Assembly: GCF_014863405.1 (NCBI RefSeq)
Contig: NZ_JACZZA010000001.1
Coordinates: 620,001-684,000, forward strand
Reading direction: 5' to 3'
Length of the DNA: 64,000 nucleotides
From: Dyella acidiphila
GTDB taxonomy: Bacteria > Pseudomonadota > Gammaproteobacteria > Xanthomonadales > Rhodanobacteraceae
The notes below the pieces were generated by a model. That model was not told the DNA's origin, searched no databases, and saw only the letters and a program-made list of their open reading frames with translations. Each line of letters starts with the position of its first letter. Position 1 is the first letter of the stretch. This document shows positions 24,520 through 33,303 of this stretch, one piece after another. The position numbers and the translations under genes are program-made.

Positions 24520-26733
24520 TTACTTCGTGGAACCTTGCTTCAAACCGCGATCGATCAGCATCGGCTCGATGCTCGGATCCGCTCCGCGCCAATCCTTGTA
24601 CAGCTTGGACAGCTCCACCGTATTGCCGCGCGAGAGAATCATCGCGCGGAAGCGGTCGCCGTTCTCGCGGGTAAGTCCGCCGTGGTCCTTGAAGCCTTCG
24701 AAGGCATCGTCCGCCAGCATCTGCGTCCACAGATAGGCGTAGTAGCCCGCCGAATAACCGTTGCTCCAGATATGCAGGAAGTAGCTGGAACGATAACGCG
24801 GCGGCACGTAGGACAGATCCACACCGTCCTTCTTCAGCGAGGCTGCTTCAAAGTCGTCGGTTTTCTGCTTGGGCTCGTCGGCACCCAGCATATGCCAGTT
24901 CATGTCGAGCATCGCCGCGGCGACCAGCTCGGTCATGTCGTAGCCCTTGTTGAACAGGCCCGCCTTCTTGATCTTGTCGACCAGCGGCTGCGGCATCGGC
25001 GTGCCGTCCTTGTAGTTCTTCGCGTAGTTGGCGAATACCTTCGGATCGGTCGCCCAGTGCTCGTTGAACTGCGAGGGGAACTCGACGAAATCGCGCGCCG
25101 TGGCGGTACCCGACAACGTCGGATACTGCGTATCGGAGAACAGGCCGTGCAGGCCATGGCCGAATTCGTGGAACATGGTGACCACGTCATCCATCGACAG
25201 CAGTGCAGGCTGGCCGTCGGCCGGCTTGGTGAAGTTGGCCACGTTGTAGATCACCGGCTTGGTGCCCAGCAGCTTGGACTGGCCGACAAAACTATCCATC
25301 CACGCGCCGCCGTTCTTGTTGTCGCGCTTGAAGTAGTCGAAGTAGAACAGCGCCAGCGACTTGCCGTCCTTGTCGAACACTTCGAACACGCGCACATCGG
25401 GGTTGTAGACCGGGATGTCTTTGCGTTCCTTGAAGCTCAGGCCGTAGAGCTGGTTGGCGGCGTAGAACACACCGTTCTGCAGCACGTTGTTGAGTTCGAA
25501 ATACGGCTTGATCTGCGCATCGTCGAGATCGTAGCGAGCCTTGCGCACTTCTTCGGCGTAGTGCTCCCAATCCCAGGGTTCGAGCTGGAAGCTGGGCTGA
25601 TGCAGCGCGGCCTGATCCTTGTCGATCTGCTTCTGGATATCCGCCGCTTCCACCTTGGCCCGCGCCACCGCAGCCGGCGCGAGCTTGGCCATGAAGCTCA
25701 TCACCGTCTCGGGCTTCTCGGCCATCTGGTCTTCCAGCGTCCAGGCCGCGTAGTTGGGGAAGCCGATCAGCTTGGCTTCCTGCGCGCGCAACTGGGCGAG
25801 GCGCTCGATGATGTCGCGCGTGTCGTTGGCATCGCCCTTTTCGGCACGCGTCCACGAAGCCTCGAACAGCGCCTGACGCGTGGCACGATCGGTCAGATCC
25901 TGCAGCAGCGGCTGCTGGGTGGTGTTCTGCAGCGTCAGCACCCATTTGCCGTCGAGGTGACGATCCTTCGCTGCCTGTGCCGCGGCAGCGACATCTTCAT
26001 CGGACAGGCCGGCGAGCTTGCTCTTGTCGTCGATTACCAGCGCACCGTTCTTGGCCGCGGCGAGCAGCTTGTTGTTGAACTGCGCCTGCAGGCCGGCTTC
26101 TTCCTTGTTGTAGTCCTTGAGCTTGGACTTGTCGGCATCGGACAGCTTGGCGCCGGCCATCACGAACTGGCGGTACACCACTTCGACCAGGCGCTGTGAT
26201 TCGGCATCGAGCTTGAGCGAATCGCGCTGGTCGTACACGGACTGGATGCGCTGAAACAGCTTGCTGTTGAGATGGATCGCGTCGGCGTGCGCGGCCAGCT
26301 TCGGTGCTTCGTCTTCCTGCACTTTCTGCAGCGCATCGTCGGTGTTGGCGGCAGTGACGCCGTTGAACACCGTCATCACGCGATTGAGCAGCACGCCGGT
26401 TTTCTCCAGCGCCACATAGGTGTTTTCGAAAGTCGGTGCGTCGGCGCTGTTGGCGATCTTGTCGACTTCGGCCAGCTGCTGCTTCATGCCTTCTTCGATT
26501 GCCGGCTGGTAGTCGCTGTCCTTGATCTTGTCGAACGGCGGCGCCTGATACGGCAGCGTGCTGGCGGCAAAGAACGGATTGCTGGCCACCGCCTCGGCGT
26601 TCGCCGTGGTGGCCGCCTTGGCCGGCGCCGTGCCCGAAGCCGCCGGCGCCGAGTTGCCGGTGTTGTTGGGCGACTGGGAACAGGCGGCGAGCGCGATCGA
26701 CGTGGCGATCGCAAGGATACGAAGACGAGGCAT
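24520..26733 (-). CDS. dcp: Peptidyl-dipeptidase Dcp-like M3 metallopeptidase, lipoprotein
   Basis: The 737-residue M3 family zinc peptidase removes C-terminal dipeptides or cleaves oligopeptides. The N-terminus (MPRLRILAIATSIALAACSQ) is a lipoprotein signal with lipobox LAAC. An Ala/Thr-rich linker follows, and then the long alpha-helical M3 fold. The zinc motif HEFGHGLHGLF starts at His522, with the third ligand Glu in the C-terminal part. Typical M3 stretches include YVPPRYRSSYFLHIWSNGYSAGYYAYLW (broken in two by family variation). It is presumably attached to the outer membrane facing the periplasm. The start chosen is the one that yields the lipoprotein signal. Confidence 0.93.
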   Translation of the reverse strand: MPRLRILAIATSIALAACSQSPNNTGNSAPAASGTAPAKAATTANAEAVASNPFFAASTLPYQAPPFDKIKDSDYQPAIEEGMKQQLAEVDKIANSADAPTFENTYVALEKTGVLLNRVMTVFNGVTAANTDDALQKVQEDEAPKLAAHADAIHLNSKLFQRIQSVYDQRDSLKLDAESQRLVEVVYRQFVMAGAKLSDADKSKLKDYNKEEAGLQAQFNNKLLAAAKNGALVIDDKSKLAGLSDEDVAAAAQAAKDRHLDGKWVLTLQNTTQQPLLQDLTDRATRQALFEASWTRAEKGDANDTRDIIERLAQLRAQEAKLIGFPNYAAWTLEDQMAEKPETVMSFMAKLAPAAVARAKVEAADIQKQIDKDQAALHQPSFQLEPWDWEHYAEEVRKARYDLDDAQIKPYFELNNVLQNGVFYAANQLYGLSFKERKDIPVYNPDVRVFEVFDKDGKSLALFYFDYFKRDNKNGGAWMDSFVGQSKLLGTKPVIYNVANFTKPADGQPALLSMDDVVTMFHEFGHGLHGLFSDTQYPTLSGTATARDFVEFPSQFNEHWATDPKVFANYAKNYKDGTPMPQPLVDKIKKAGLFNKGYDMTELVAAAMLDMNWHMLGADEPKQKTDDFEAASLKKDGVDLSYVPPRYRSSYFLHIWSNGYSAGYYAYLWTQMLADDAFEGFKDHGGLTRENGDRFRAMILSRGNTVELSKLYKDWRGADPSIEPMLIDRGLKQGSTK

Positions 26734-26853
26734 GAAGGCTCCCCAAGGTGGCGGCCCGGCGGCTGCAGGGCATGAATAGGTAGCCCCTGACTCTAGCCAG
26801 AGCGCCCCCATCTTCCAAGCCTGCCGGACGACACGTAGGGGAAAACCGCGTTG

Positions 26854-27963
26854 TCAGGTGCTGTAGGTGCGGTCCTTCCAGCGCGAGCGTACGCCGCGCC
26901 AGTAGCGGATGGCCGAGCTCCAGGTCATGCCCAGATAGAGCAGCGCGCCGAACGGCAGCAGCAGAGCCCAGGCCAGCCGCATGCGGTAGTAGCGCAGCAT
27001 CGGCAGATAGCTGAGCATCATCGCCAGCAGCGCCAGCAGGCCCAGGCGCCAGGTGGCAGTGCCGGCCAGCAGCAGGAACGGCAGGCCATAGGCCAGCGCG
27101 AACAGCACCGTCACCACCAGCAGCACCACGGTGGAATAGCCCAGCTGGGTGAAGGCGGAGCGCGCCACCATGTCGTGGATGGAACCCAGCGTGCCGTATG
27201 GGCGCAGGCTGACCACGCCGCGGCTGAGGCCCAGCCAGGTGCGATAGCCGGCGTTCTTGACCTGCCGCGCCAGCGTGCAGTCGTCGATCAGCGCATTGCG
27301 CAGGCTGGCGAAGGCGCCAGCCCGCTGCAGCGCTTCGCTGTCGACCAGGATGCAGCCGCCTGCGGCCGCCGCAACCAGACGCGAGGACGAGTTGGAAACC
27401 GAGAACGGATACAGCAGTTTGAAGTAGTACACGAACGCCGGCAGCAGCAGGCGATCCCAGAAACTGGTGCGGCGCAGATCCGCCATCAGCGAAACGAACT
27501 GGCGATTGTCGCGACGCTTATGCGCCAGCAGCGCGGCGAGCAGTCCCGGCTGCAGCTGGATATCCGCATCCAGCAGCAAGGTGATCGGCGTGCGTACCTG
27601 CGACTTGCCCTGCTCCAGCGCCCACAGCTTGCCGGCCCAGCCCTCGGGCAGTGGCTGGCCGCTGATCACGCGCGTATTCGGAAACGAGGCGGCGATCTCC
27701 GCCGTGCGGTCGCTGGACTGATCGTCCACCACCACCACCTGCAGCCCGCTGCCCTGTGCCTGCAGGCCGGCCAGCGTGAGGCCGATGACATCGGCCTCAT
27801 TGCGTGCCGGAATCAGTACGGTGATCTCGCTGAGATCGACCGACCCGGCATGCGGGTCGGCTTCAATGCGCTCGCGGGTACTCCACGGCCGCCACGGTAC
27901 CAGCAGCAGGCCTACCCACATCACTACCGGCAGCAACGCGGCCACCCATGCCAAGGTACTCAT
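26854..27963 (-). CDS. hpnB: Hopene-associated glycosyltransferase HpnB
   Basis: The 369-residue membrane glycosyltransferase is of GT2 type. It has an N-terminal TM segment and a GT-A domain (LIPARNEADVIGLTL, VVVDDQSSDRTAEIA, LLLDADIQLQPG, LIDDCTLARQVK). Three or four C-terminal TM segments (FALAYGLPFLLLAG, LLALLAMMLSYLPML) follow. The arrangement and the GWAGKLWAL element match HpnB, a conserved hopanoid-cluster glycosyltransferase whose exact acceptor is not settled. It follows hpnH by 17 bp in the same leftward operon and ends this operon. Confidence 0.88.
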   Translation of the reverse strand: MSTLAWVAALLPVVMWVGLLLVPWRPWSTRERIEADPHAGSVDLSEITVLIPARNEADVIGLTLAGLQAQGSGLQVVVVDDQSSDRTAEIAASFPNTRVISGQPLPEGWAGKLWALEQGKSQVRTPITLLLDADIQLQPGLLAALLAHKRRDNRQFVSLMADLRRTSFWDRLLLPAFVYYFKLLYPFSVSNSSSRLVAAAAGGCILVDSEALQRAGAFASLRNALIDDCTLARQVKNAGYRTWLGLSRGVVSLRPYGTLGSIHDMVARSAFTQLGYSTVVLLVVTVLFALAYGLPFLLLAGTATWRLGLLALLAMMLSYLPMLRYYRMRLAWALLLPFGALLYLGMTWSSAIRYWRGVRSRWKDRTYST

Positions 27964-27980
27964 AGGTGGTCGCGATCAGG

Positions 27981-29123
27981 TCAGTGGTTGGCGTCGACGC
28001 CGGTCGACGAGCTGCGGCGCTGGATCGAGCTGATCGGAATCTTGATCGCGGTGGCGTCGGCGCGATCGCCGTACTTCACCGGCAGATCCGGCGCCATCGG
28101 GCCATCGGTGCGCGGACCGAACATCGACACCTTCAGCGCCTTCAGCGGATGCGCGAACATGTCGTCCACCGCGGTGCCTTCGAAGCCGCAGTGCGCCATG
28201 CAGTTATCGCACTTCGGATTGATGCCGACGCCGTACTTTTCCCACTCGGTCTCTTCCATCAGCTCCTTGTAGGTCTTGGCGTAGCCTTCGTCGACCAACA
28301 GGTAGCACGGCTTCTGCCAGCCGAAGATGTTGTAGGTGGGGTTGGACCACGGCGTGCACTGGTAGGCCTGGTTGCCCGCGATGAAGTCCATGAACATCGC
28401 CGACTGGTTGAACGCCCACTTGCTCTTGCGTTCCTTGCCGACCTTGAAGATGTTGCGGAACAGGTGCTTGCTTTCGCTGCGGCCGAGGAACACGTCCTGG
28501 CGCGGCGCATGCTGGTAGCTGTAGCCCGGCGACACGGTGATGCCTTCCACGCCCAGTTCCATCGCATAGTCGAAGAAGTCGGCGACTTCCTCCGGCGGCT
28601 CGCTGTTGAACAGCGTGCAGTTCACCGTGACACGGAAGCCCTTGGACAGCGCCAGCTTGATCGCCGCCACTGCCTTGTCGAACACGCCGTCCATGCAAAC
28701 CGATTCGTCGTGGCGCTTTTCCAGGCCATCCAGATGCACCGACCAGGTGAAGTACGGCGAGGGCTTGTACTCGTCGATGTGCTTGGGCATCAGGATCGCA
28801 TTCGTGCACAGATACACGAACTTCTTGCGCTCGATCAGGCCCTCGACGATCTTCGGCAGATCCTTGTGGATCAGCGGCTCGCCGCCCGGGATCGACACCA
28901 CCGGCGCGTCGCACTCGTCCACCGCGGCCAGTGCCTGTTCCACGCTCATGCGCTTTTGCAGGATTTCCTTGGGCTGGTCGATCTTGCCGCAGCCGGCGCA
29001 GGCCAGATTGCACTGGAACAACGGCTCCAACATCATCGCCAGCGGGTAGCGCTTCTGGCCGGTCAGCTTCTTGCTGAGGATGTAGCGGGCGATCGTGGTC
29101 TGCTGAATAAGTGGAATACCCAA
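27981..29123 (-). CDS. hpnH: Adenosyl-hopene transferase HpnH (radical SAM)
   Basis: The 380-residue radical SAM enzyme adds a 5'-deoxyadenosyl radical to diploptene to form adenosylhopane, the first step of side-chain extension. The 4Fe-4S motif is Cys38, Cys42 and Cys45 in FQCNLACAGCGKI, followed by IPGGEPLIH. A C-terminal Cys cluster (CDNCMAHCGFEGTAVDDMF) is typical of HpnH. It lies between idi (125-bp gap) and hpnB (17 bp) on the minus strand. This joins the mevalonate genes and hopanoid tailoring genes in one direction of transcription. Confidence 0.95.
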   Translation of the reverse strand: MGIPLIQQTTIARYILSKKLTGQKRYPLAMMLEPLFQCNLACAGCGKIDQPKEILQKRMSVEQALAAVDECDAPVVSIPGGEPLIHKDLPKIVEGLIERKKFVYLCTNAILMPKHIDEYKPSPYFTWSVHLDGLEKRHDESVCMDGVFDKAVAAIKLALSKGFRVTVNCTLFNSEPPEEVADFFDYAMELGVEGITVSPGYSYQHAPRQDVFLGRSESKHLFRNIFKVGKERKSKWAFNQSAMFMDFIAGNQAYQCTPWSNPTYNIFGWQKPCYLLVDEGYAKTYKELMEETEWEKYGVGINPKCDNCMAHCGFEGTAVDDMFAHPLKALKVSMFGPRTDGPMAPDLPVKYGDRADATAIKIPISSIQRRSSSTGVDANH

Positions 29124-29248
29124 GGGATTCTCCAGTACGTCAATGCCGCGATGCGGACCCTTTCGCGGGCCTGCGCATCGATGGCTGTAAGTCTTGCGTG
29201 TGGGCCAGTATAAGGCAGCCCGCCGGGCTGCCGTTATGCCGAGCCCGC

Positions 29249-29851
29249 CTAACCCTTGGAGCGGGCAGCGAATACGTGAGCATGCTCACGGCGGATCCGC
29301 TCCCATTCGATCTTGAACCAAGGGGTGAAAGTTTCCGGTTTGGCGGCCATTTCCGCATCGAGCGCGTCGGGCGAGATATAGCGCAGGCCCGAGATCTCGT
29401 TCACGTTGACGGTCGGCGCATCGTCGCTGCGGCCGGCGTAGACCCAGCACAGCTCGTGCTCGGCACCGTCGGCATCGAACTGCGCGTGGTACTCGAACTT
29501 GAACAGGTACTGCAGTTCGCAGGCCAGGCCCAGCTCTTCCTTCAGGCGGCGATGGATGGCCGTGTCGATGGTCTCGCCGCGGCGCGGATGGCTGCAGCAC
29601 GTGTTGGACCAGTACCCCGGCCACAGGCGCTTGCCCGGCGCGCGCTGCTGCAACAGCAGCTCGCCCTTCGCATTGAACACGAACAGCGAGAACGCGCGAT
29701 GCAAGGTGCCCTTGCCCTCATGCGCCGAGGCCTTGTCGAGGAAGCCGACTTCGCGGTCGTCATGATCGACCAGCACCAGCGGCTCGTCGTCGAAGGAGAC
29801 GATTTCGTTCGAGTCACGCCATTCCTGGCGCTCGAGCTCTTGGTTATCCAA
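29249..29851 (-). CDS. idi: Isopentenyl-diphosphate delta-isomerase, type I
   Basis: This enzyme interconverts IPP and DMAPP, which the mevalonate pathway requires because it makes only IPP. The 200-residue Nudix-fold protein has the catalytic Cys in WPGYWSNTCCSHPRRGE, the Nudix-like RRLKEELG helix and a conserved Trp near WVYAG. The start is a TTG that overlaps the end of the HMG-CoA reductase-mevalonate kinase gene (ATTGGATAA). It has a GGAGGTGGAC Shine-Dalgarno inside that gene, giving translational coupling. Longer in-frame extensions into the upstream gene are not credible. Confidence 0.92.
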   Translation of the reverse strand: MDNQELERQEWRDSNEIVSFDDEPLVLVDHDDREVGFLDKASAHEGKGTLHRAFSLFVFNAKGELLLQQRAPGKRLWPGYWSNTCCSHPRRGETIDTAIHRRLKEELGLACELQYLFKFEYHAQFDADGAEHELCWVYAGRSDDAPTVNVNEISGLRYISPDALDAEMAAKPETFTPWFKIEWERIRREHAHVFAARSKG

Positions 29852-32123
29852 TGTCCACCTCCATCGCCTGGTAGCCGGCATCGCGCATCGCGGCGGCCAC
29901 TTTTTCGCGGTTCTGCGGGCACAGCGCGATGATCGAACCGCCGCCGCCGCCGCCGGTGAGCTTGGCGCCGAGCGCGCCATGCTCGCGCGCGATCTGCACC
30001 AGCTCTTCCACTTCCCAGCTCGACACGCGCAAGGCGTTGAGCAGGCCGTGGCAGATGTTCATCAAATCGCCCAGGCGTTCCAGGTCGTACTGCTGCATCG
30101 CTTCCATGCCCTGCAGCGTGAGGCCGTCGATCTGCTGGAAGATGCCGTCGTACAGCGCCGGATTGCGCTGCCATGCCGTGCGTACCTTGCCCACCGTCAC
30201 GGCGGTGAGGCTTTCCTTGCCGCTGATGCCGATCACGATCGGAATGCGCTTGGGCAAGTGCAGTTCGCGCACCATCGGCGCGTCGCCCTTCTTGCTGGCG
30301 CGCTTGTACAGCAGCGGCTTGCCGTAGGTGGCCACCGTGTTGTCGATGCCCGAGGCCGAGCCGTGCGCAACCTCTTCGCAGCGGAAGGCCAGCGCGTTGA
30401 TCTCTTCGTCGCTGAGGCCCAGCTGGTAATGCTGGTCGAGCGCACGGATCACCGCCACCGCCATCGCGGCCGAACCGCCCAGGCCCATCGCGCGCGGCAC
30501 GTTGGGGAACACTTCGATGCGCATCGAGCGATCGGTGAGTTCCAGCGTGTCGAAGATGATGCCGAGCGAGCGCTGGAAGGAATCGCGATGCGCCGGATCA
30601 CGGTGCAGACGGTATTCCACGCCCCAGCGCGGAATGAACATGTCCACGCCGCCGGACTTGGTGTCCTGCGCCACGGCGCGCACCGCCAGCGGTACCGGCG
30701 CGGCGATCGCATGACTGCCATACACCACCGCGTGTTCACCCAGCACGATGATCTTGCCGTGGCCGCAGGCGCGGTGATCGACGGCCGGCTGTTCCGGGGT
30801 TTCCGGCACGCCGCGCGACTCCTTGCGCACCTGCTCGACGATTTCCTGGGCTTTCCAGATCTTGATCTCGCCGCTTTCCACCAGTCGCTCCACCACGGTG
30901 TCGAAGATTTCCGCGGTGGCGCCGGCAGCCACGGCCACGCTGCGTGCATGCAGCGTCATATGGCCTTGCTGGATGCCTTCGGTGACCAGCGCACGCAGCG
31001 CCGAGAAGTTCTGCGCCAGACCCACGGCGCCCATGATTTCGGCCAGTTCGCGCGCAGTCTTCACGCCGAGCAGGCGCAGGTTGAGCGCCACCGTGGCGTT
31101 CGACTGCAGCGGACCGCCGACGGTGCCGACTTTCATCGGGATATCCAGCTCGCCGATCAGCTCGCCCTTCTCGCCCTTGTACCAGCGCGTGAGCGAGGTG
31201 TAGCGGCCGCCGCGGGCGGCGTAGGCGTGCGCAGCGGCTTCGATCGCGCGCCAGTCGTTGCCGGTGGCGAGCGCCACCGCATCGACGCCATTCATGATGC
31301 CCTTGTTGTGAGTGGCGGCACGGTACGGATCGATGCTGGCAAATTCATTGGCGAGCACAATGCCATCGCGCACTTCTTCGCCGGTGAAGCCCTTGCCGGT
31401 GAGTTGCTCGGCCGGGATTACGCAACGCGCACGCACCATCGAGCGGTCGGTGAGATTGGACAGGATGCGCAGGAACACCCGGCCGCCGGTCATCGTCTCC
31501 ACCAGCGAGGCGATGCCTTCGCACATGGTGTTGACCAGGTTGGCGCCCATCGCGTCGCGCGTGTCGACCAGCAGGTGCAGCACCAGCATGTCGCCGCCTT
31601 CCGGGCGCGGATGGATGTGCACTTCCAGGTCCTGCGCACCGCCGCCGCGCGCCACCATCTGCGGATGCAGGCTGTTGGCGAGGTTGAGCAGTTCGTCCTT
31701 GCGCTGGAGCAGGGCGGCCTTGGCGTGCGCAAGATGCGGCACGTCCACCACCTGCACCTGGCCGATCAGCACCGGCTCGGTGCTCTCGACGGTGAAGCCG
31801 CCGGTACCGCGCACGACTTTCGCCGCGGACGAGAGGGCAGCCACGATCGACGGCTCTTCCACCACCAGCGGCACGATGTAGTCGCGGCCGTTGACCAGGA
31901 AGTTCAGGCCCAGGCCAACCGGCAAGCCCATCACGCCGACGACGTTCTCGATCATCTTGTCGGCTTTGTGGATCTTCAGCGTGTGCTCGCCGGAGACCAG
32001 CGCCTGATAGTCCTCGGCCGACAGCCAGCCGCGCTCGTGCATGATGCGAACGCGATCAGAGACAGAAAGTTTGTAGAAGGCGGGGAATCGGGACCGTTCG
32101 GCACTCGATGATTCGGCGCTCAT
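29844..32123 (-). CDS. Bifunctional HMG-CoA reductase-mevalonate kinase fusion
   Basis: One uninterrupted 759-residue frame holds two mevalonate enzymes. Residues ~15-425 are a class II (bacterial) HMG-CoA reductase. They include ADKMIENVVG, NFLVNGRDYIVPLVVEEPS (catalytic Glu), Lys274 in NKGIMNGVDAVALATGND with Asp290, and His392 in HMTLHARS. After a linker of about 30 residues (420-452), residues ~453-759 are a GHMP mevalonate kinase. That part has GHGKIIVLGEHAVVYG, VPRAMGLGGSAAMA (ATP loop), SGIDN with catalytic Asp594, and KLTGGGGGGS at 721-730. The product turns HMG-CoA into mevalonate and then 5-phosphomevalonate. It is third in the mvaD-mvaK2 operon and coupled to idi. Confidence 0.94.
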   Translation of the reverse strand: MSAESSSAERSRFPAFYKLSVSDRVRIMHERGWLSAEDYQALVSGEHTLKIHKADKMIENVVGVMGLPVGLGLNFLVNGRDYIVPLVVEEPSIVAALSSAAKVVRGTGGFTVESTEPVLIGQVQVVDVPHLAHAKAALLQRKDELLNLANSLHPQMVARGGGAQDLEVHIHPRPEGGDMLVLHLLVDTRDAMGANLVNTMCEGIASLVETMTGGRVFLRILSNLTDRSMVRARCVIPAEQLTGKGFTGEEVRDGIVLANEFASIDPYRAATHNKGIMNGVDAVALATGNDWRAIEAAAHAYAARGGRYTSLTRWYKGEKGELIGELDIPMKVGTVGGPLQSNATVALNLRLLGVKTARELAEIMGAVGLAQNFSALRALVTEGIQQGHMTLHARSVAVAAGATAEIFDTVVERLVESGEIKIWKAQEIVEQVRKESRGVPETPEQPAVDHRACGHGKIIVLGEHAVVYGSHAIAAPVPLAVRAVAQDTKSGGVDMFIPRWGVEYRLHRDPAHRDSFQRSLGIIFDTLELTDRSMRIEVFPNVPRAMGLGGSAAMAVAVIRALDQHYQLGLSDEEINALAFRCEEVAHGSASGIDNTVATYGKPLLYKRASKKGDAPMVRELHLPKRIPIVIGISGKESLTAVTVGKVRTAWQRNPALYDGIFQQIDGLTLQGMEAMQQYDLERLGDLMNICHGLLNALRVSSWEVEELVQIAREHGALGAKLTGGGGGGSIIALCPQNREKVAAAMRDAGYQAMEVDIG

Positions 32124-32199
32124 ACCGTAAGCACTCCGTATAGGTCGTAAGTCACGCAGCCCGACTGCGGGATATCGCGTGCAGCACGAACGTTGGCGA

Positions 32200-33303
32200 T
32201 CACGTCAAAATCCTGGTGGGGAAAGAATTTCGCGTCTGGCGCATATGGGAGTCGACCCCTTGAGAATCAAGGTCGAGGGGAACGACATGCATGCCGGCGG
32301 GAACAATGGCGCGTTCAAATGTCGCCAACCTTTCCGCATCGTCGGCAAAAACCACGCCGAAGTCGCCTCCAGCGCCGCAGGGCTTATAGCTGACGCCGGC
32401 ACTCGATGCCAGTTCGGCGAGCTTTTTCTGCTCCGGCGAATAGATTTCCAGGCCGCAGGCATGACCGAAGGCCTGCAGCGCCGATGCGTAGTCTTTTGTA
32501 AGCCGGATGAAAGATTGAGCATCCTGGCGCGCCAGCGCCTGCAGCGCCGCCTCGGACAAACGACCAAGCTCATCCATATGCGCGGTGTATTCCGCAGCAC
32601 GCTGCGTGCGCCACTGTGCAAGGCGCTGCAGAAAATCATTGGTCGAAACCGATTGTCCCGACCACACGAACAGACAATGCACGCCGGCCATCGGCCACGC
32701 CAATGCACTGAACCCAGGTTCGCGCGCAGGCCCTGTCAGCTGATAACGGATCAAGCCACCGGCCACACTGGCGCCGACATCCACGCCGCTGCCGCGACCG
32801 CCCTGCCAGCCGCCATGCATATGCAGCAGCCGGCGCAGCCATTGCTGCCGATCGCCAAGCACCTCGGCATGACCGGCATAAGCCGCCAGCGCGGAGGCCA
32901 GCGCCACCGTAAGCGCTGCACTCGAGCCCAGGCCCAGCTTGGCGCGCGGTTCGCTGTCGGCATTGAAAAAACCGGAGGTATCCAGGTGCAGGCTGAAGCC
33001 GGTGCCGGCGGAAGGCGCCAGCCCTTCGCGCTGCATGCCCTGCCATACGTGCTCGACCAGCGAGAGCTTGCCAGCCACCGCGGCATCGCACCGCCAATGC
33101 AGGCCGGCGCCATCGATAGTCATGCGTGCAGCGCTTACGCCCAGATCCGGCGCATGTACATCGCATACACCGTCATCGCGCGTTTCGATGCGCACGTGGG
33201 CACGGCGATTCACGGCCAGCACCAGCGCCGGCGCACCTTCCAGTACGGCGTATTCGCCCAGCAAGACCAGCTTGCCGGGAGCACTGGCGGTGAGCTCGAT
33301 CAT
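32200..33303 (-). CDS. mvaK2: Phosphomevalonate kinase (GHMP family)
   Basis: The 367-residue GHMP kinase phosphorylates 5-phosphomevalonate to the diphosphate. Landmarks are the N-terminal SAPGKLVLLGEYAVLEGAPAL, the ATP loop KLGLGSSAALTVAL, GRGSGVDVGASVAGG with the catalytic Asp region, and the C-terminal KPCGAGGDFGVVF. These are closer to phosphomevalonate kinase than to mevalonate or homoserine kinase. The ATG overlaps the mvaD stop (ATGA). A longer in-frame start would overlap mvaD and is rejected. Position between mvaD and the fused enzyme supports the call. Confidence 0.9.
   Translation of the reverse strand: MIELTASAPGKLVLLGEYAVLEGAPALVLAVNRRAHVRIETRDDGVCDVHAPDLGVSAARMTIDGAGLHWRCDAAVAGKLSLVEHVWQGMQREGLAPSAGTGFSLHLDTSGFFNADSEPRAKLGLGSSAALTVALASALAAYAGHAEVLGDRQQWLRRLLHMHGGWQGGRGSGVDVGASVAGGLIRYQLTGPAREPGFSALAWPMAGVHCLFVWSGQSVSTNDFLQRLAQWRTQRAAEYTAHMDELGRLSEAALQALARQDAQSFIRLTKDYASALQAFGHACGLEIYSPEQKKLAELASSAGVSYKPCGAGGDFGVVFADDAERLATFERAIVPAGMHVVPLDLDSQGVDSHMRQTRNSFPTRILT

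Noticed and set aside
29852-29980. N-terminal extension of Idi (Ala/Arg-rich)
   Set aside because: It overlaps the end of the mevalonate kinase domain out of frame and is not Idi-like. The TTG at 29851 has a strong ribosome site.
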